From assembly GCA_039714535.1 (NCBI GenBank), contig JBDLJC010000004.1:46341-110340 (forward strand): a stretch of 64,000 bases of DNA, written 5' to 3'. This stretch comes from JAGXFP01 sp039714535 (GTDB lineage Bacteria; Desulfobacterota; Desulfobulbia; Desulfobulbales; JAGXFP01). A program made the position numbers and the translations under genes. The notes beneath the pieces were generated by a model. That model was not told where the DNA came from. It was given only the letters and a program-made list of their open reading frames with translations, and made no database searches. This document shows, one piece after another, positions 42,356 through 50,728 of this stretch (the first letter of the stretch is position 1; every line of letters starts with the position of its first letter).

Positions 42356-44902
42356 ATGAACGGCAATACCATCCAGATTGAGATCAAGCTTAAGGACGAC
42401 GGCACGATCAAAAAGATACGTGACCTCGGCGACCAGGGTCAGCGCACCGGCGACAAGCTTGATAAGGGATTTAAAAAGGGCGGCCAGTCCATCGGCTTTT
42501 TTAACAAGAATGTGGTCGATCTGGCCAAGGGTTTTGCCGTGGCCCAGCTGGCCATGACAGCGGGCCGGGAGGGGGTGCGGCTTTTCCGGCAGGAAATCAC
42601 TCTGGGGTTGGAGGCAGTCGAGGACCTTAATGTCAAGGTTGCCTCGATGTCCGCCTTTATCTCCACCTTCAGCCAGACCACCAAGGACGGCGATATCGCC
42701 GGTGGCTTTGAGGAGGCCTATAAATACGCCACGGCCCTGATCCCCCGCCTGGAAGTGCTGGACGCCAGGACCGTGGCCACCGGCAAGGACTTGACTATCA
42801 TGGCCGAGACCATGGCCATGAACGGTGTCTTGCTCGACGTCAATAATAAAAAGCAGGAGGATGGCTTTGTCAATATAGCCAACGCCCTGAAACTTGTCAC
42901 CGCCGGGCAGAACCAGGACATCCAGATGCGCCAGGAAATCAACTCCCTGATGCTGGGCCAGATCCGGATGACCGATAGGCTGCCGAAGCTGTTACAGGCT
43001 GTTGACCCGCAACTAAAAAGCCATCTGGAAATCTGGAAACAGGAAGGCACCGTCATCGAGAATGTTGGCGAGTTGCTGAAAGGGTTCGGCGCTTCCGCCG
43101 ACCTGATCTCCTCAACCTGGATGGCAATCGGTTCAACGATGGAGACCATCCACACCAGAGTGCTGCGGGGCGGCATGACACCGATGTATGAGGATCTGCT
43201 CGATCTGGCCACCGATCTGAATAGGTCGATCATGGACCAGAACGGCGATCTGACCGAGAACGGTCGTCTGATCCAGGGAATGATCGCCACCGGCTGGGTT
43301 GATGTGAAAAACACCCTCGGGGTCATCAATAATCTCATCGGGGCCTTTGAAGGGCCGTTGACCCTGGTCGGCGATCTGACCGGGATGATCTTCGACGGCT
43401 GGGGCCAGATCATGGCCATGCTGGGGCCGGTCTCCAAGGTTGTCGGCTTGATTGGCCAGTCGATGTGGAAAGACGTTGAGGCGATGGTTCAGCTCACCTC
43501 CGGTGATTTCTCCGGCGCAAAGACCTCCTTTGCCGCCGGTGGTTCTTTAATGGGCCAAGCGATGGCCATCAATCTTCGGGATGAATTTGAGAAAGAACTG
43601 AACGAGTATTACGCGGCCAGGGATATCGGTTCTGGTATTACGGCCGGGACGGCCATCGCGCCGAAGATGGCTCCGGGAATGTCCTCCGATCAGCTTAAAG
43701 CGGCTCAAAAAGCAGCTGGTGCCAGGCTGAAGATGGAGCGGGATCTCACCAGCGAAATCAAACAACTGACCCTTGAGGAATATGAATATAAAAAGTGGGC
43801 GCTGGATAAAGAGGTTAACGATCTCTGGCAAAAAGCCGGGCAGGAAATGGCAGTACAGGACACCGTTATCCAGTATGAAACGGCGAAGACTTTAGAGCTT
43901 GAACGGGAGCGGCTCGAAGGTGATCAGAAGCTCCTTTCTAAGCGGCTGGCTGACTATGAAAAATTTTATGACGATATCGGTCGGCAGATCGATGCCCATG
44001 CCAAAAAAGAAAAGCAAAATATCCTGGACCTGAACAACCTCTATCGCCAGCAGATGAACCTACGGCGTTCAACCGAGGAGATGTTGGCCGGTTTAGGTAA
44101 GGTCAATAATGTTGATCCCCTCAAGCAATACCAGACTACCAAAGCAGAACTTGACCAGCAATTTCAGGCCGCCCAGATGCTTGGTGGCCAGGACCAGATT
44201 GACGCCCTGGAGAAATATAAACAGGCGATAAATAGCCTCGCCCAGGAGTTTGAAGGTGGCGCTGGTTATTTGGCTGGCGACAAGATCACCGGCCAGGCCA
44301 TCCAGGATATTGAACGGGCCTATGAGATCCAGAAACAACTTATGGCCGAGATGACCGCCGCCTCCGAAAAGCAGATCGAGACCAACAAGATCTGGGGCCA
44401 GGAGTTGCAGGCGGAGGCCGAGTTGGCTGCGGTCGGCATTTATGAGTTGCAGGACACTATCTATGATCTGGATGACCAGTTAGCAGCGATGGACAAGGTT
44501 ATCGCCCTGGAGGGCGAAGACCTGGCCAGCTCGGTGGTGCGGGATATCCAGCGCGAGGTTGATCTGCTCCATGACAAGACCATCACCATCACCACCAACC
44601 ATATTGACAATTACGGCGGCGGTGGCAGCACTAGTGTGCCGGTGCTTGACTCCTACGCCACCGGTACCGACTGGGTGCCGAAGACCGGCCCTTATTTGCT
44701 GCATGAAGGCGAAGGGGTCTCTACGGTGGCCGAGAACCGGGTCGCCAGATCGGTAGGCGGTGGAGCCAACAAAAAGATAACCTTCGGCGACATCAATATT
44801 TACAACCAGGGCGGCGGCGGAGCAAGCCAGGATATGGATTTGCGGAGACAGGTCCGTGATGAATTAATGCCCGAGATCCTGGAGCAACTCAGAAATGCCT
44901 AG
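42356..44902 (+). CDS. Tail tape measure protein
   Basis: 848 residues, the second longest protein of the phage. Long helical, Gln/Ala/Lys-rich regions (QLTLEEYEYKKWALDKEVND, KTLELERERLEGDQKLLSKR), a hydrophobic middle (MLGPVSKVVGLIGQSMW), and a C-terminal GGSTSVPVLDSYATGTDWVP segment found in tape measures of Mu-like siphophages. Its length would set a tail of roughly 120-130 nm by the usual 1.5 angstrom per residue rule. Wraps in the tail lumen, directed by the chaperone encoded upstream. Confidence 0.85.
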   Translation: MNGNTIQIEIKLKDDGTIKKIRDLGDQGQRTGDKLDKGFKKGGQSIGFFNKNVVDLAKGFAVAQLAMTAGREGVRLFRQEITLGLEAVEDLNVKVASMSAFISTFSQTTKDGDIAGGFEEAYKYATALIPRLEVLDARTVATGKDLTIMAETMAMNGVLLDVNNKKQEDGFVNIANALKLVTAGQNQDIQMRQEINSLMLGQIRMTDRLPKLLQAVDPQLKSHLEIWKQEGTVIENVGELLKGFGASADLISSTWMAIGSTMETIHTRVLRGGMTPMYEDLLDLATDLNRSIMDQNGDLTENGRLIQGMIATGWVDVKNTLGVINNLIGAFEGPLTLVGDLTGMIFDGWGQIMAMLGPVSKVVGLIGQSMWKDVEAMVQLTSGDFSGAKTSFAAGGSLMGQAMAINLRDEFEKELNEYYAARDIGSGITAGTAIAPKMAPGMSSDQLKAAQKAAGARLKMERDLTSEIKQLTLEEYEYKKWALDKEVNDLWQKAGQEMAVQDTVIQYETAKTLELERERLEGDQKLLSKRLADYEKFYDDIGRQIDAHAKKEKQNILDLNNLYRQQMNLRRSTEEMLAGLGKVNNVDPLKQYQTTKAELDQQFQAAQMLGGQDQIDALEKYKQAINSLAQEFEGGAGYLAGDKITGQAIQDIERAYEIQKQLMAEMTAASEKQIETNKIWGQELQAEAELAAVGIYELQDTIYDLDDQLAAMDKVIALEGEDLASSVVRDIQREVDLLHDKTITITTNHIDNYGGGGSTSVPVLDSYATGTDWVPKTGPYLLHEGEGVSTVAENRVARSVGGGANKKITFGDINIYNQGGGGASQDMDLRRQVRDELMPEILEQLRNA

Positions 44903-45263
44903 AATCAAATTCACCCGAGGTGGCACCGTCTGGACCGCCAATTGTGATCGCGCCTTTCCGGTCGGAGATCCGGCCAAGGTCGGGGTGGTCGTTGGTTATT
45001 CCGACGGCGGCCAACTCTACGCCTATAACAAAGGGCCGGGCGAGCAGTTCTTCGAGCTGGTTTTTAACAAGATGGACAGCGATGTCGAGCCGGGCTGTCG
45101 GAGCTTTCACGAAACGGAAGCCGTGGGACCGCTCAATACCTTTACCTATACCGATCAGGCCGGGGTTGATCACACCGTCCGTTGGATGGATATCGAATAC
45201 CCGATCCGCCAGACCGATCACAACCGCCATTCCGGCACCATCAGACTGCGAAAGGAGATATAG
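44895..45263 (+). CDS. Minor tail protein candidate
   Basis: 122 residues. IKFTRGGTVWTANCDRAFPV then GYSDGGQLYAYNKGPGEQFF and DHTVRWMDIEYPIRQTDHNR. Beta-rich; position after the tape measure suggests a distal-tail or tail-tip adaptor. Overlaps the tape measure by 8 bp. Not a family I can name. Confidence 0.5.
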   Translation: MPRIKFTRGGTVWTANCDRAFPVGDPAKVGVVVGYSDGGQLYAYNKGPGEQFFELVFNKMDSDVEPGCRSFHETEAVGPLNTFTYTDQAGVDHTVRWMDIEYPIRQTDHNRHSGTIRLRKEI

Positions 45264-45264
45264 T

Positions 45265-45420
45265 ATGAGATCTGTAGAATTTTATAAATTGCTGGTGAAG
45301 CTTGTCGGTGATTTAAACGCGGTCGCCCAGGCCCAATCAACTGGGAAACTGACAACTGTCGCCGCTAAAGACAAGGTTAGCGTATTGTTTGATGCCTTTA
45401 TCGCCGCTCTGGCGGAGTAG
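45265..45420 (+). CDS. Small helical tail-region protein
   Basis: 51 residues: RSVEFYKLLVKLVGDLNAVA then GKLTTVAAKDKVSVLFDAFI. AGGAG eight bases before the ATG. Starts 1 bp after the preceding stop and ends 3 bp before the tail-tip gene. Function unknown. Confidence 0.5.
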   Translation: MRSVEFYKLLVKLVGDLNAVAQAQSTGKLTTVAAKDKVSVLFDAFIAALAE

Positions 45421-45423
45421 TAA

Positions 45424-48400
45424 ATGCCCCGAGTCTTCAACGCCGCCTTCACCACCGAAAAGAACAAGCGCGATCAAGGCCCTGCTCCGCGTAATCTGCT
45501 GGAGTTTGGTTTTGCCACGCCGGTCAAGCTGTCCGATTCGGATGTGACCGTCCCTGGCTGGGATGGGATAAACCTTGTCACCAATGGCGACATGGAGCTG
45601 GATTATGGCTGGCCTGACTCCGGGGATTTCGTCACCAGCAACACCCGCGAAAACACCCAGGCCCATGGCGGCACCTACAGTAGGAAACTAGTGGTAGGCC
45701 GGGGTGCTGGTGGAATTAAACACACCGGCGACCGCTTCACCACCTCAACAGGTTCCAGGTACCGCGTCACCACCAAATTATACCGGTCGGCTGATACCAG
45801 TCCGGTTCATGTCACAGTTCGTAACGGCGCGGACACGGCAGACATCTTGTCGGTAGATTCTTCTGCTCTGTCACTTGATGCCTGGACTTCGTTCTCCCAG
45901 GAATACACCGAGACAGCCGGTGGTTCCCAGGCCTTTGTCACCGTTACTGCTGAAAGCGGTACGACTACATACATCGACAACATCGTTGTCGAGATTGAAA
46001 CATACACCTATGGCTCGGATCTGCTTGTTAACGGCGACATGGAACTTGATTCGGACTATAGCGGTATCGGCCCCACATTAGTTTCACAGGTAAGAAGCTC
46101 CACCGAAGTCGCTGAGGGCACGTACAGCCGGTACCTTGACGGCGGCGCTACTTGGGGCGGTATGGAGAATGACAATAATTTCTCACTGACCAGTGGGACA
46201 AACTACAGACTGACTGGCCAGATATTCAGATCAAATGTTTCCGCTGGTTTTTCGGTAGGTCTGGCCCGGGTAAAGGCTGGTGATGGCACTACAACAGCAT
46301 TAACAGGACAAATTGATATAGTCACTGATGATGTGTGGCAACCATTCGAGTTTATTTTTGACGGAACGGTGAGCGGCGCTAACGGGGTTTTGAGCCTTGA
46401 AGGGTGGGATATATTCACCGGCTATTATGATGATGTTAAATTGCAGGAACAGATCCTAGGTTGGTCAGGGATAAACCTTGTCCCCAACGGTGACATGGAG
46501 CTTGATTCCGGTTGGGAAGATTCCGGGGATTTGGTCGTCACCAACGAGCGAAGTTCCGAGCAGGTATATGCCGGTACGTACAGCCGGAAACTGGTTGTCG
46601 CGGCAGTCTCAAGTGGGATCACAGATTCAGCAAACACTTTCACCACGGTTACGGGTTCCACTTGCCGAATCGGTTTTTGGCTGTACCGATTAGCGGACAC
46701 CAGTCCGGTCGAAGTTATTGTCCGCAATGGCGCCGGGACGGCTGACGTTCTGACAGAATCGACCGTAGTGACGTTAGGTGCCTGGCAGTATATCAGCCAC
46801 GAATACACAGAAACAGCCGGTGGTGACCAGGCCTTTGTCACCATCAATGCCAATCAGGACACGACTTCGTATATCGACGATGTTGTTGTGGAAACACAGT
46901 TGAAAGTATTGCAGTACGCGGGGCTGGTTAAATCCTGGGGTTTTGTCGATTCCAGTGGTGGGCAAGTGCCGGGCCGTTCCATTATCGGCCAGATAGAATC
47001 CTCCGACCTGGCGCTGACGATTATTAATAGTCAGTCACCGCGATTCTCCGACAACTCAACCGCTGCCGACCCCATTGAGGGGGTGGTGGTCACCCTCTAT
47101 CAATGGTTTGTCGGCACCGATCTCTCTGAGAAAGAGCCGATCTTTGTTGGCGTTGTCCGGGGCCAGCCCCAATACGATGAATTGGAGTATCGACTGACAG
47201 TCAAGGGGATCTGGAACAAATACAACCGGGTGATCGGTAATGATTTGATCCTGAGCCCCGACGATTTCCCCGACATCGATCTGGAAGATATCGGCCGGAT
47301 GGCCAACATTGCTTACGGCTCCCTGGTAAATATCAGATGCCCGGCCATCGATAGCGGTGCGGTTGATAATCTGTTTGCCGCAATTAATGAGACCCAGAAT
47401 ACCTTGGAGCTGTCAGACGCGGGCCGCTTCCCCACCAGCGGCATGCTGGGTTGCGAACTGGAAGAGATGACCTATACCGGCAATAATGGCAAAATTTTGA
47501 CGGGTGTGACGCGCGGTGTAAACGGGACCACCGCCGCAGCCCATGATGCCGCGATGGTCTGTTGGGAGATTGCCTCTGAGTTTGTCTATCAGCTGGCCAG
47601 CCATCCGATCAAGACCGCCTACGAACTGTTCGTTGATGATTTTAGGATTACCGATATTGCTATCTTCTACACCGGCCAGACCGGTGATGAAAAGGTCGGC
47701 TTCGAGGGCATGGCCGTGGCGGTTATCCCGGCCAGGATTACCCGCGCTGCGGCTGTTGATCTGCTGGTGAACGACGGCCTGACCATCAACGACGCGATTG
47801 ACGTAGTTGATACTATTGGAGTGTATGACACCATCGGTGTCAGCGACACGATTTTGGTGGATGATACTATCGACGTGAGTGACACCATTGCCGTCAGTGA
47901 CTTGATCAACGTTGACGATACGATAGCTGTTTCTACCGGAAACCACTCCCACACTGGTGGCAATATTGATACCATTGTCTGGAAGTTTGATTATGGAGTT
48001 AGCACCGGGGCATCATCCGTTTCAGACACTGTTTTGCAAGGCACTATTGACGGTGATTTCAACCCATCGTGGCTTTATGGCTCGTCAAATCAACAGGCTA
48101 AGTTTTATAAGGCAACTTACCAGGATTACGAGGGTACACCATATAGGTATCGTATTTGTGTTGCGTTGGGGGATATTCCAACTACAGGGGAAATGACGCT
48201 TTCGATGAACGGTGGAGGGGGATCAATAGCTGTTGATAGCGGTGATGCCAATACAACGAAAAAAGGTGTTTGGACTTCTGTTCCTGCTGCGCTTGACACA
48301 TGGGCGGAATGGAATGCGCAGTATGGTTTAATCAACATGGATGTATCTGGTAATGTGTATGTCAAAGATTTCTGGATTGAGATAGAAATCACCCCCCCGG

Positions 48401-49431
48401 CCCCGGCATCAGCGGCGACAGGTGTAGCAAAATCAGGATCCGCTTCTAAAACCGGCGCTGCAACTAAGACCGGTTCTGCCAGTAAGTCAGGGGCGGCATC
48501 TAAAATCGGGGCTGCTTCTAAAACGGGTACAGCAGCTAAATCAGGCGCGGCATCGAAAGGCGGCACTGTAACCAGGGAAGGGGCTGTCACCTTAACCGGT
48601 AATTCCGTGGCCGATGTTGAGGTGGGCACCCTGATCACCGCCAACTTTGACGGCTGGCGTGATGACGCCACTGGTACGGTCACCGGCACGCCTTACGCTT
48701 TGCTTGAAAGACCGGACCATGTCATCAAGCATCTTTTGACCTATTACTGTGAATACCCAGCGGCGAATATCGGTAATTCTTTTGCCACTAGCGGCGCTTT
48801 TTATAATATCAATTCCTATTCCTTTGCCCTCCTGATCAATCAACCGATTTCGGCAGACAATCTACTGATGAAACTGGCCTTGCAGAGCCGGAGTCGATTT
48901 TTCGTCAGTCCGGTCGGAGTGGCCCAGCTGATCGTTCGCCAACTCGGCCAGGTGTCCGGCCATGCCATCCCCAAAGCTGAGATCAAACAGGGCTCTATGT
49001 CGATCCGGCGCAGCGCTGAAAACGATATCGTCAATACCTTCAATATCCTCTGGCAGCGGGACTGGCGACTGTCCGGCCCGGATGCCTATCAGGGCGCGAC
49101 TGCCTTTACCGATGCGACTTCGGTGGGAAGCTACGGAGTTCGTGAACCAGCCCGGGCCGAGTTGTTCCACTTCGACGCGGTAATTGTCTCCGCCATGGTC
49201 GACCATGTCGGCGCCTACTGGCTGAGTTTCCAGAAAGACAGCCGCAAGCTCCCGAGCTTTTCGGTCTTTTTGGACAATATGGAGACCGAGCCTGGCGATA
49301 TCATCGACCTGACCTACCCCCTCGACAATATGGCTGGCTTTGTCTGTGAAGTATTGAAGATTCGCCATGTGCCTGGTTCAGCCAAGCGCAATATTATTGA
49401 CCATCTGGAGATCCTGGCGGTGGAGAACTGA
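45424..49431 (+). CDS. Giant tail-tip/hub protein with adhesin-like modules
   Basis: 1,335 residues. Residues about 40-500 hold three related modules, each starting G[I/S]NLV.NGDMELD and ending in a T.YIDN/DDV segment: carbohydrate-binding-like beta-sandwiches. Residues about 500-780 and 1080-1335 (RPDHVIKHLLTYYCEYPAAN; FSVFLDNMETEPGDIIDLTY) look like the hub fold of tail tips. Between them are a DT[I]-rich run (about 795-840, VYDTIGVSDTILVDDTI-type) and a Gly/Ser/Ala/Lys run (about 998-1057, SGSASKTGAATKTGSAS-type). Likely makes the tail tip and binds host glycans. Confidence 0.68.
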   Translation: MPRVFNAAFTTEKNKRDQGPAPRNLLEFGFATPVKLSDSDVTVPGWDGINLVTNGDMELDYGWPDSGDFVTSNTRENTQAHGGTYSRKLVVGRGAGGIKHTGDRFTTSTGSRYRVTTKLYRSADTSPVHVTVRNGADTADILSVDSSALSLDAWTSFSQEYTETAGGSQAFVTVTAESGTTTYIDNIVVEIETYTYGSDLLVNGDMELDSDYSGIGPTLVSQVRSSTEVAEGTYSRYLDGGATWGGMENDNNFSLTSGTNYRLTGQIFRSNVSAGFSVGLARVKAGDGTTTALTGQIDIVTDDVWQPFEFIFDGTVSGANGVLSLEGWDIFTGYYDDVKLQEQILGWSGINLVPNGDMELDSGWEDSGDLVVTNERSSEQVYAGTYSRKLVVAAVSSGITDSANTFTTVTGSTCRIGFWLYRLADTSPVEVIVRNGAGTADVLTESTVVTLGAWQYISHEYTETAGGDQAFVTINANQDTTSYIDDVVVETQLKVLQYAGLVKSWGFVDSSGGQVPGRSIIGQIESSDLALTIINSQSPRFSDNSTAADPIEGVVVTLYQWFVGTDLSEKEPIFVGVVRGQPQYDELEYRLTVKGIWNKYNRVIGNDLILSPDDFPDIDLEDIGRMANIAYGSLVNIRCPAIDSGAVDNLFAAINETQNTLELSDAGRFPTSGMLGCELEEMTYTGNNGKILTGVTRGVNGTTAAAHDAAMVCWEIASEFVYQLASHPIKTAYELFVDDFRITDIAIFYTGQTGDEKVGFEGMAVAVIPARITRAAAVDLLVNDGLTINDAIDVVDTIGVYDTIGVSDTILVDDTIDVSDTIAVSDLINVDDTIAVSTGNHSHTGGNIDTIVWKFDYGVSTGASSVSDTVLQGTIDGDFNPSWLYGSSNQQAKFYKATYQDYEGTPYRYRICVALGDIPTTGEMTLSMNGGGGSIAVDSGDANTTKKGVWTSVPAALDTWAEWNAQYGLINMDVSGNVYVKDFWIEIEITPPAPASAATGVAKSGSASKTGAATKTGSASKSGAASKIGAASKTGTAAKSGAASKGGTVTREGAVTLTGNSVADVEVGTLITANFDGWRDDATGTVTGTPYALLERPDHVIKHLLTYYCEYPAANIGNSFATSGAFYNINSYSFALLINQPISADNLLMKLALQSRSRFFVSPVGVAQLIVRQLGQVSGHAIPKAEIKQGSMSIRRSAENDIVNTFNILWQRDWRLSGPDAYQGATAFTDATSVGSYGVREPARAELFHFDAVIVSAMVDHVGAYWLSFQKDSRKLPSFSVFLDNMETEPGDIIDLTYPLDNMAGFVCEVLKIRHVPGSAKRNIIDHLEILAVEN

Positions 49432-49604
49432 TCAAGATGACTTATTGAAAAAAAGGGAAGCGGCCGGGCGGTGCGCTAACACAACCCGGCCACCCAGCTT
49501 CAGTGCAATAGACACTGTGAACCAGGCCTAGGGCTCCCCCTACCGCGTCGACACGGCGGGAGAATCCTAGCATAATCGTGCAATAAACTGCAAGGGGTTC
49601 CATT

Positions 49605-50366
49605 ATGTCTAAACCAATTATCCCATGGATCGGCGGTAAGCGCCGTCTGGCCAAACATCTCTTGGCTCTCTTCCCTGAACACACCTGCTATTGTGAACCG
49701 TTCTGCGGAGCGGCGGCGCTGTTCTTCCTTAAGGACCAGAGCAAGGTCGAGGTGGTCAATGATATTAACGGTGACCTGATTAATTTATACCGGGTCGTTC
49801 AGCACCACCTTGATGAATTTAATCGGCAGTTCCGCTGGGGGCTGGTGAGTCGCCAGATCTATAAATGGCTGCAGGATGCTAACCCCACCACTTTAACCGA
49901 TATCCAGAGAGCGGCCCGGTTCTATTATCTGCAGAAGCTTGCTTTCGGCGGCAAGGTGGATGGCCAAACCTTCGGCACGGCAGCCACCTCACCGCCGCGC
50001 TTAAATCTGTTAAGGATCGAGGAGGACTTGAGCGCGGCTCATCTCCGCTTGTCCAGAACCGTGATCGAGCATTTGTCCTGGCTTGATTGTGTAACTAAAT
50101 ATGATCGGCCAGCCACCCTGTTTTACTTCGATCCTCCATACTGGCAGACGGAAGGCTACGGGGTTGAGTTTGGCTTTGAGCAGTACAGGCAGATGGCTGG
50201 AGTCATGAAAAAGATGAAAGGCAAGGCAGTATTGAGCATCAATAAGCACCCGGAGATTGAGGAGGTATTTGCGGGGTTCAAGGTGCGGGAGGTACCCATT
50301 AATTATACGGTGGGTGGGGCGGGCCGAGGGCGGCAACGGACAGAGTTGATTTACACCAATTTTTAA
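49605..50366 (+). CDS. dam: Dam-like adenine-specific DNA methyltransferase
   Basis: 253 residues of the D12-class N6-adenine methyltransferase family. IPWIGGKRRLAKHLL at the N-terminus, EPFCGAAALFFLKD (AdoMet binding) and YFDPPYW (catalytic DPPY) are intact. It lies 83 bp from the right end of the prophage, where Mu carries mom/com. Its GC-rich codon use fits the phage. Likely protects phage DNA against host or island restriction; GATC as target is inferred from the family. A GC hairpin (GGCCGGG...CCCGGCC, 49471-49500) lies upstream. Confidence 0.87.
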   Translation: MSKPIIPWIGGKRRLAKHLLALFPEHTCYCEPFCGAAALFFLKDQSKVEVVNDINGDLINLYRVVQHHLDEFNRQFRWGLVSRQIYKWLQDANPTTLTDIQRAARFYYLQKLAFGGKVDGQTFGTAATSPPRLNLLRIEEDLSAAHLRLSRTVIEHLSWLDCVTKYDRPATLFYFDPPYWQTEGYGVEFGFEQYRQMAGVMKKMKGKAVLSINKHPEIEEVFAGFKVREVPINYTVGGAGRGRQRTELIYTNF

Positions 50367-50400
50367 TCAGCGCCTAGAGGTAATTTAAAAGCCAGTTGCG

Positions 50401-50449
50401 TGGTTTCAGACCCCGCGTCATTTGGTTCCAGACCGCGCGGCGGGCTACA
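50401..50449. promoter_or_regulatory. Right-end transposase sites R1 and R2
   Basis: TGGTTCCA at 50423-50430 (R1; terminal CTACA ends at 50449) and TGGTTTCA at 50401-50408 (R2), 22 bp apart. Inverted relative to the left-end copies. Two helical turns apart, like the closely spaced R1-R2 of Mu. The target duplication GTTCA follows at 50450-50454. Confidence 0.8.
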
Positions 50450-50478
50450 GTTCATCTGCACGCTTACAACCGGAGAAC

Positions 50479-50513
50479 GAAAAAAGGGATTCAGCCGAAA
50501 AGCTGAATCCCTT
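50479..50513 (-). terminator. Displaced copy of the tRNA-Arg terminator
   Basis: 12-bp stem AAGGGATTCAGC/GCTGAATCCCTT with a 6-base loop and a T run on the minus strand. This is the original chromosomal terminator of the tRNA gene, separated from it by island insertion. Confidence 0.85.
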
Positions 50514-50521
50514 GCTATATA

Positions 50522-50569
50522 TGGTGCGCCCGACAGGATTCGAACCTGTGGCCTACGGATTAGAAGTCC
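50522..50569 (-). pseudogene. 3' fragment of tRNA-Arg(UCU)
   Basis: Matches the 3' 48 bases of the intact tRNA gene at 63902-63978, including CCA, T arm, variable loop and the 3' anticodon stem and loop. Sequence beyond 50569 is unrelated to a tRNA. It is the fragment left behind when the island recombined. Confidence 0.92.
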
Positions 50570-50636
50570 ATTGTAATCCTTATTACTCCTTTCATATATT
50601 CTTGACTTTCTCTGTATTAGCAGGGTATAAACAATA

Positions 50637-50704
50637 GTACGGTATGTATGGTTTGTACCGTACCTATATAATTATGTCACCCTGGTGTCACCCTGCTGTC
50701 ACCC
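50637..50704. promoter_or_regulatory. Integrase arm-type repeats and palindrome
   Basis: GTCACCC occurs three times with an exact 11-bp period (50676-50682, 50687-50693, 50698-50704), and twice with the same period near the other end (63836-63842, 63847-63853). Just upstream is an inverted repeat GTACGGT (50637-50643) / ACCGTAC (50657-50663). These are likely integrase and excision factor binding sites flanking the core in the tRNA. Confidence 0.72.
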
Positions 50705-50728
50705 CAATAAGTTGTATGGAGGGAAGTC

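Larger units (their letters stand above)
13165..50449. mobile_element. Mu/B3-type transposable prophage, complete with both ends
   Basis: 37,285-bp prophage. Left end TGTAG at 13165 and right end CTACA at 50449 are inverted; at both, TGGAACCAAA lies 19 bp further inside (positions 20-29 of each end; 20 of 29 bases agree). The flanks carry an identical 5-bp duplication, GTTCA, at 13160-13164 and 50450-50454, as expected of Mu-type transposition. It encodes DDE transposase A, ATPase B, GemA, Mor, Mu-type terminase, gpF-like and head proteins, and a long non-contractile tail module. All structural frames look intact, so it may be active. Confidence 0.92.
50476..50569. repeat. Island attachment site, left copy (94-bp direct repeat)
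   Basis: Identical to 63856-63949 except for one base (G/A at 50514/63894). It contains the tRNA terminator hairpin and the 3' part of the tRNA-Arg gene up to the anticodon loop. The distance between the copies, 13,380 bp, is the size of the integrated element. Confidence 0.92.

Noticed and set aside
47800..48590. CRISPR-like or tandem-repeat noncoding array
   Set aside because: The repeats are in frame inside the 1,335-residue tail-tip gene and vary as peptide repeats; no constant spacer length.
13309..50420. TGACGCG...CGCGTCA inverted repeats as prophage termini
   Set aside because: They begin TG and end CA, but the flanking 5 bp differ (AAAAA and TTTGG). The outer TGTAG/CTACA pair gives a perfect GTTCA duplication, so these are internal L3/R2-type sites.
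50522..50569. A second functional tRNA-Arg gene
   Set aside because: Only the 3' part is present; the 5' acceptor strand, D arm and 5' anticodon stem are missing.
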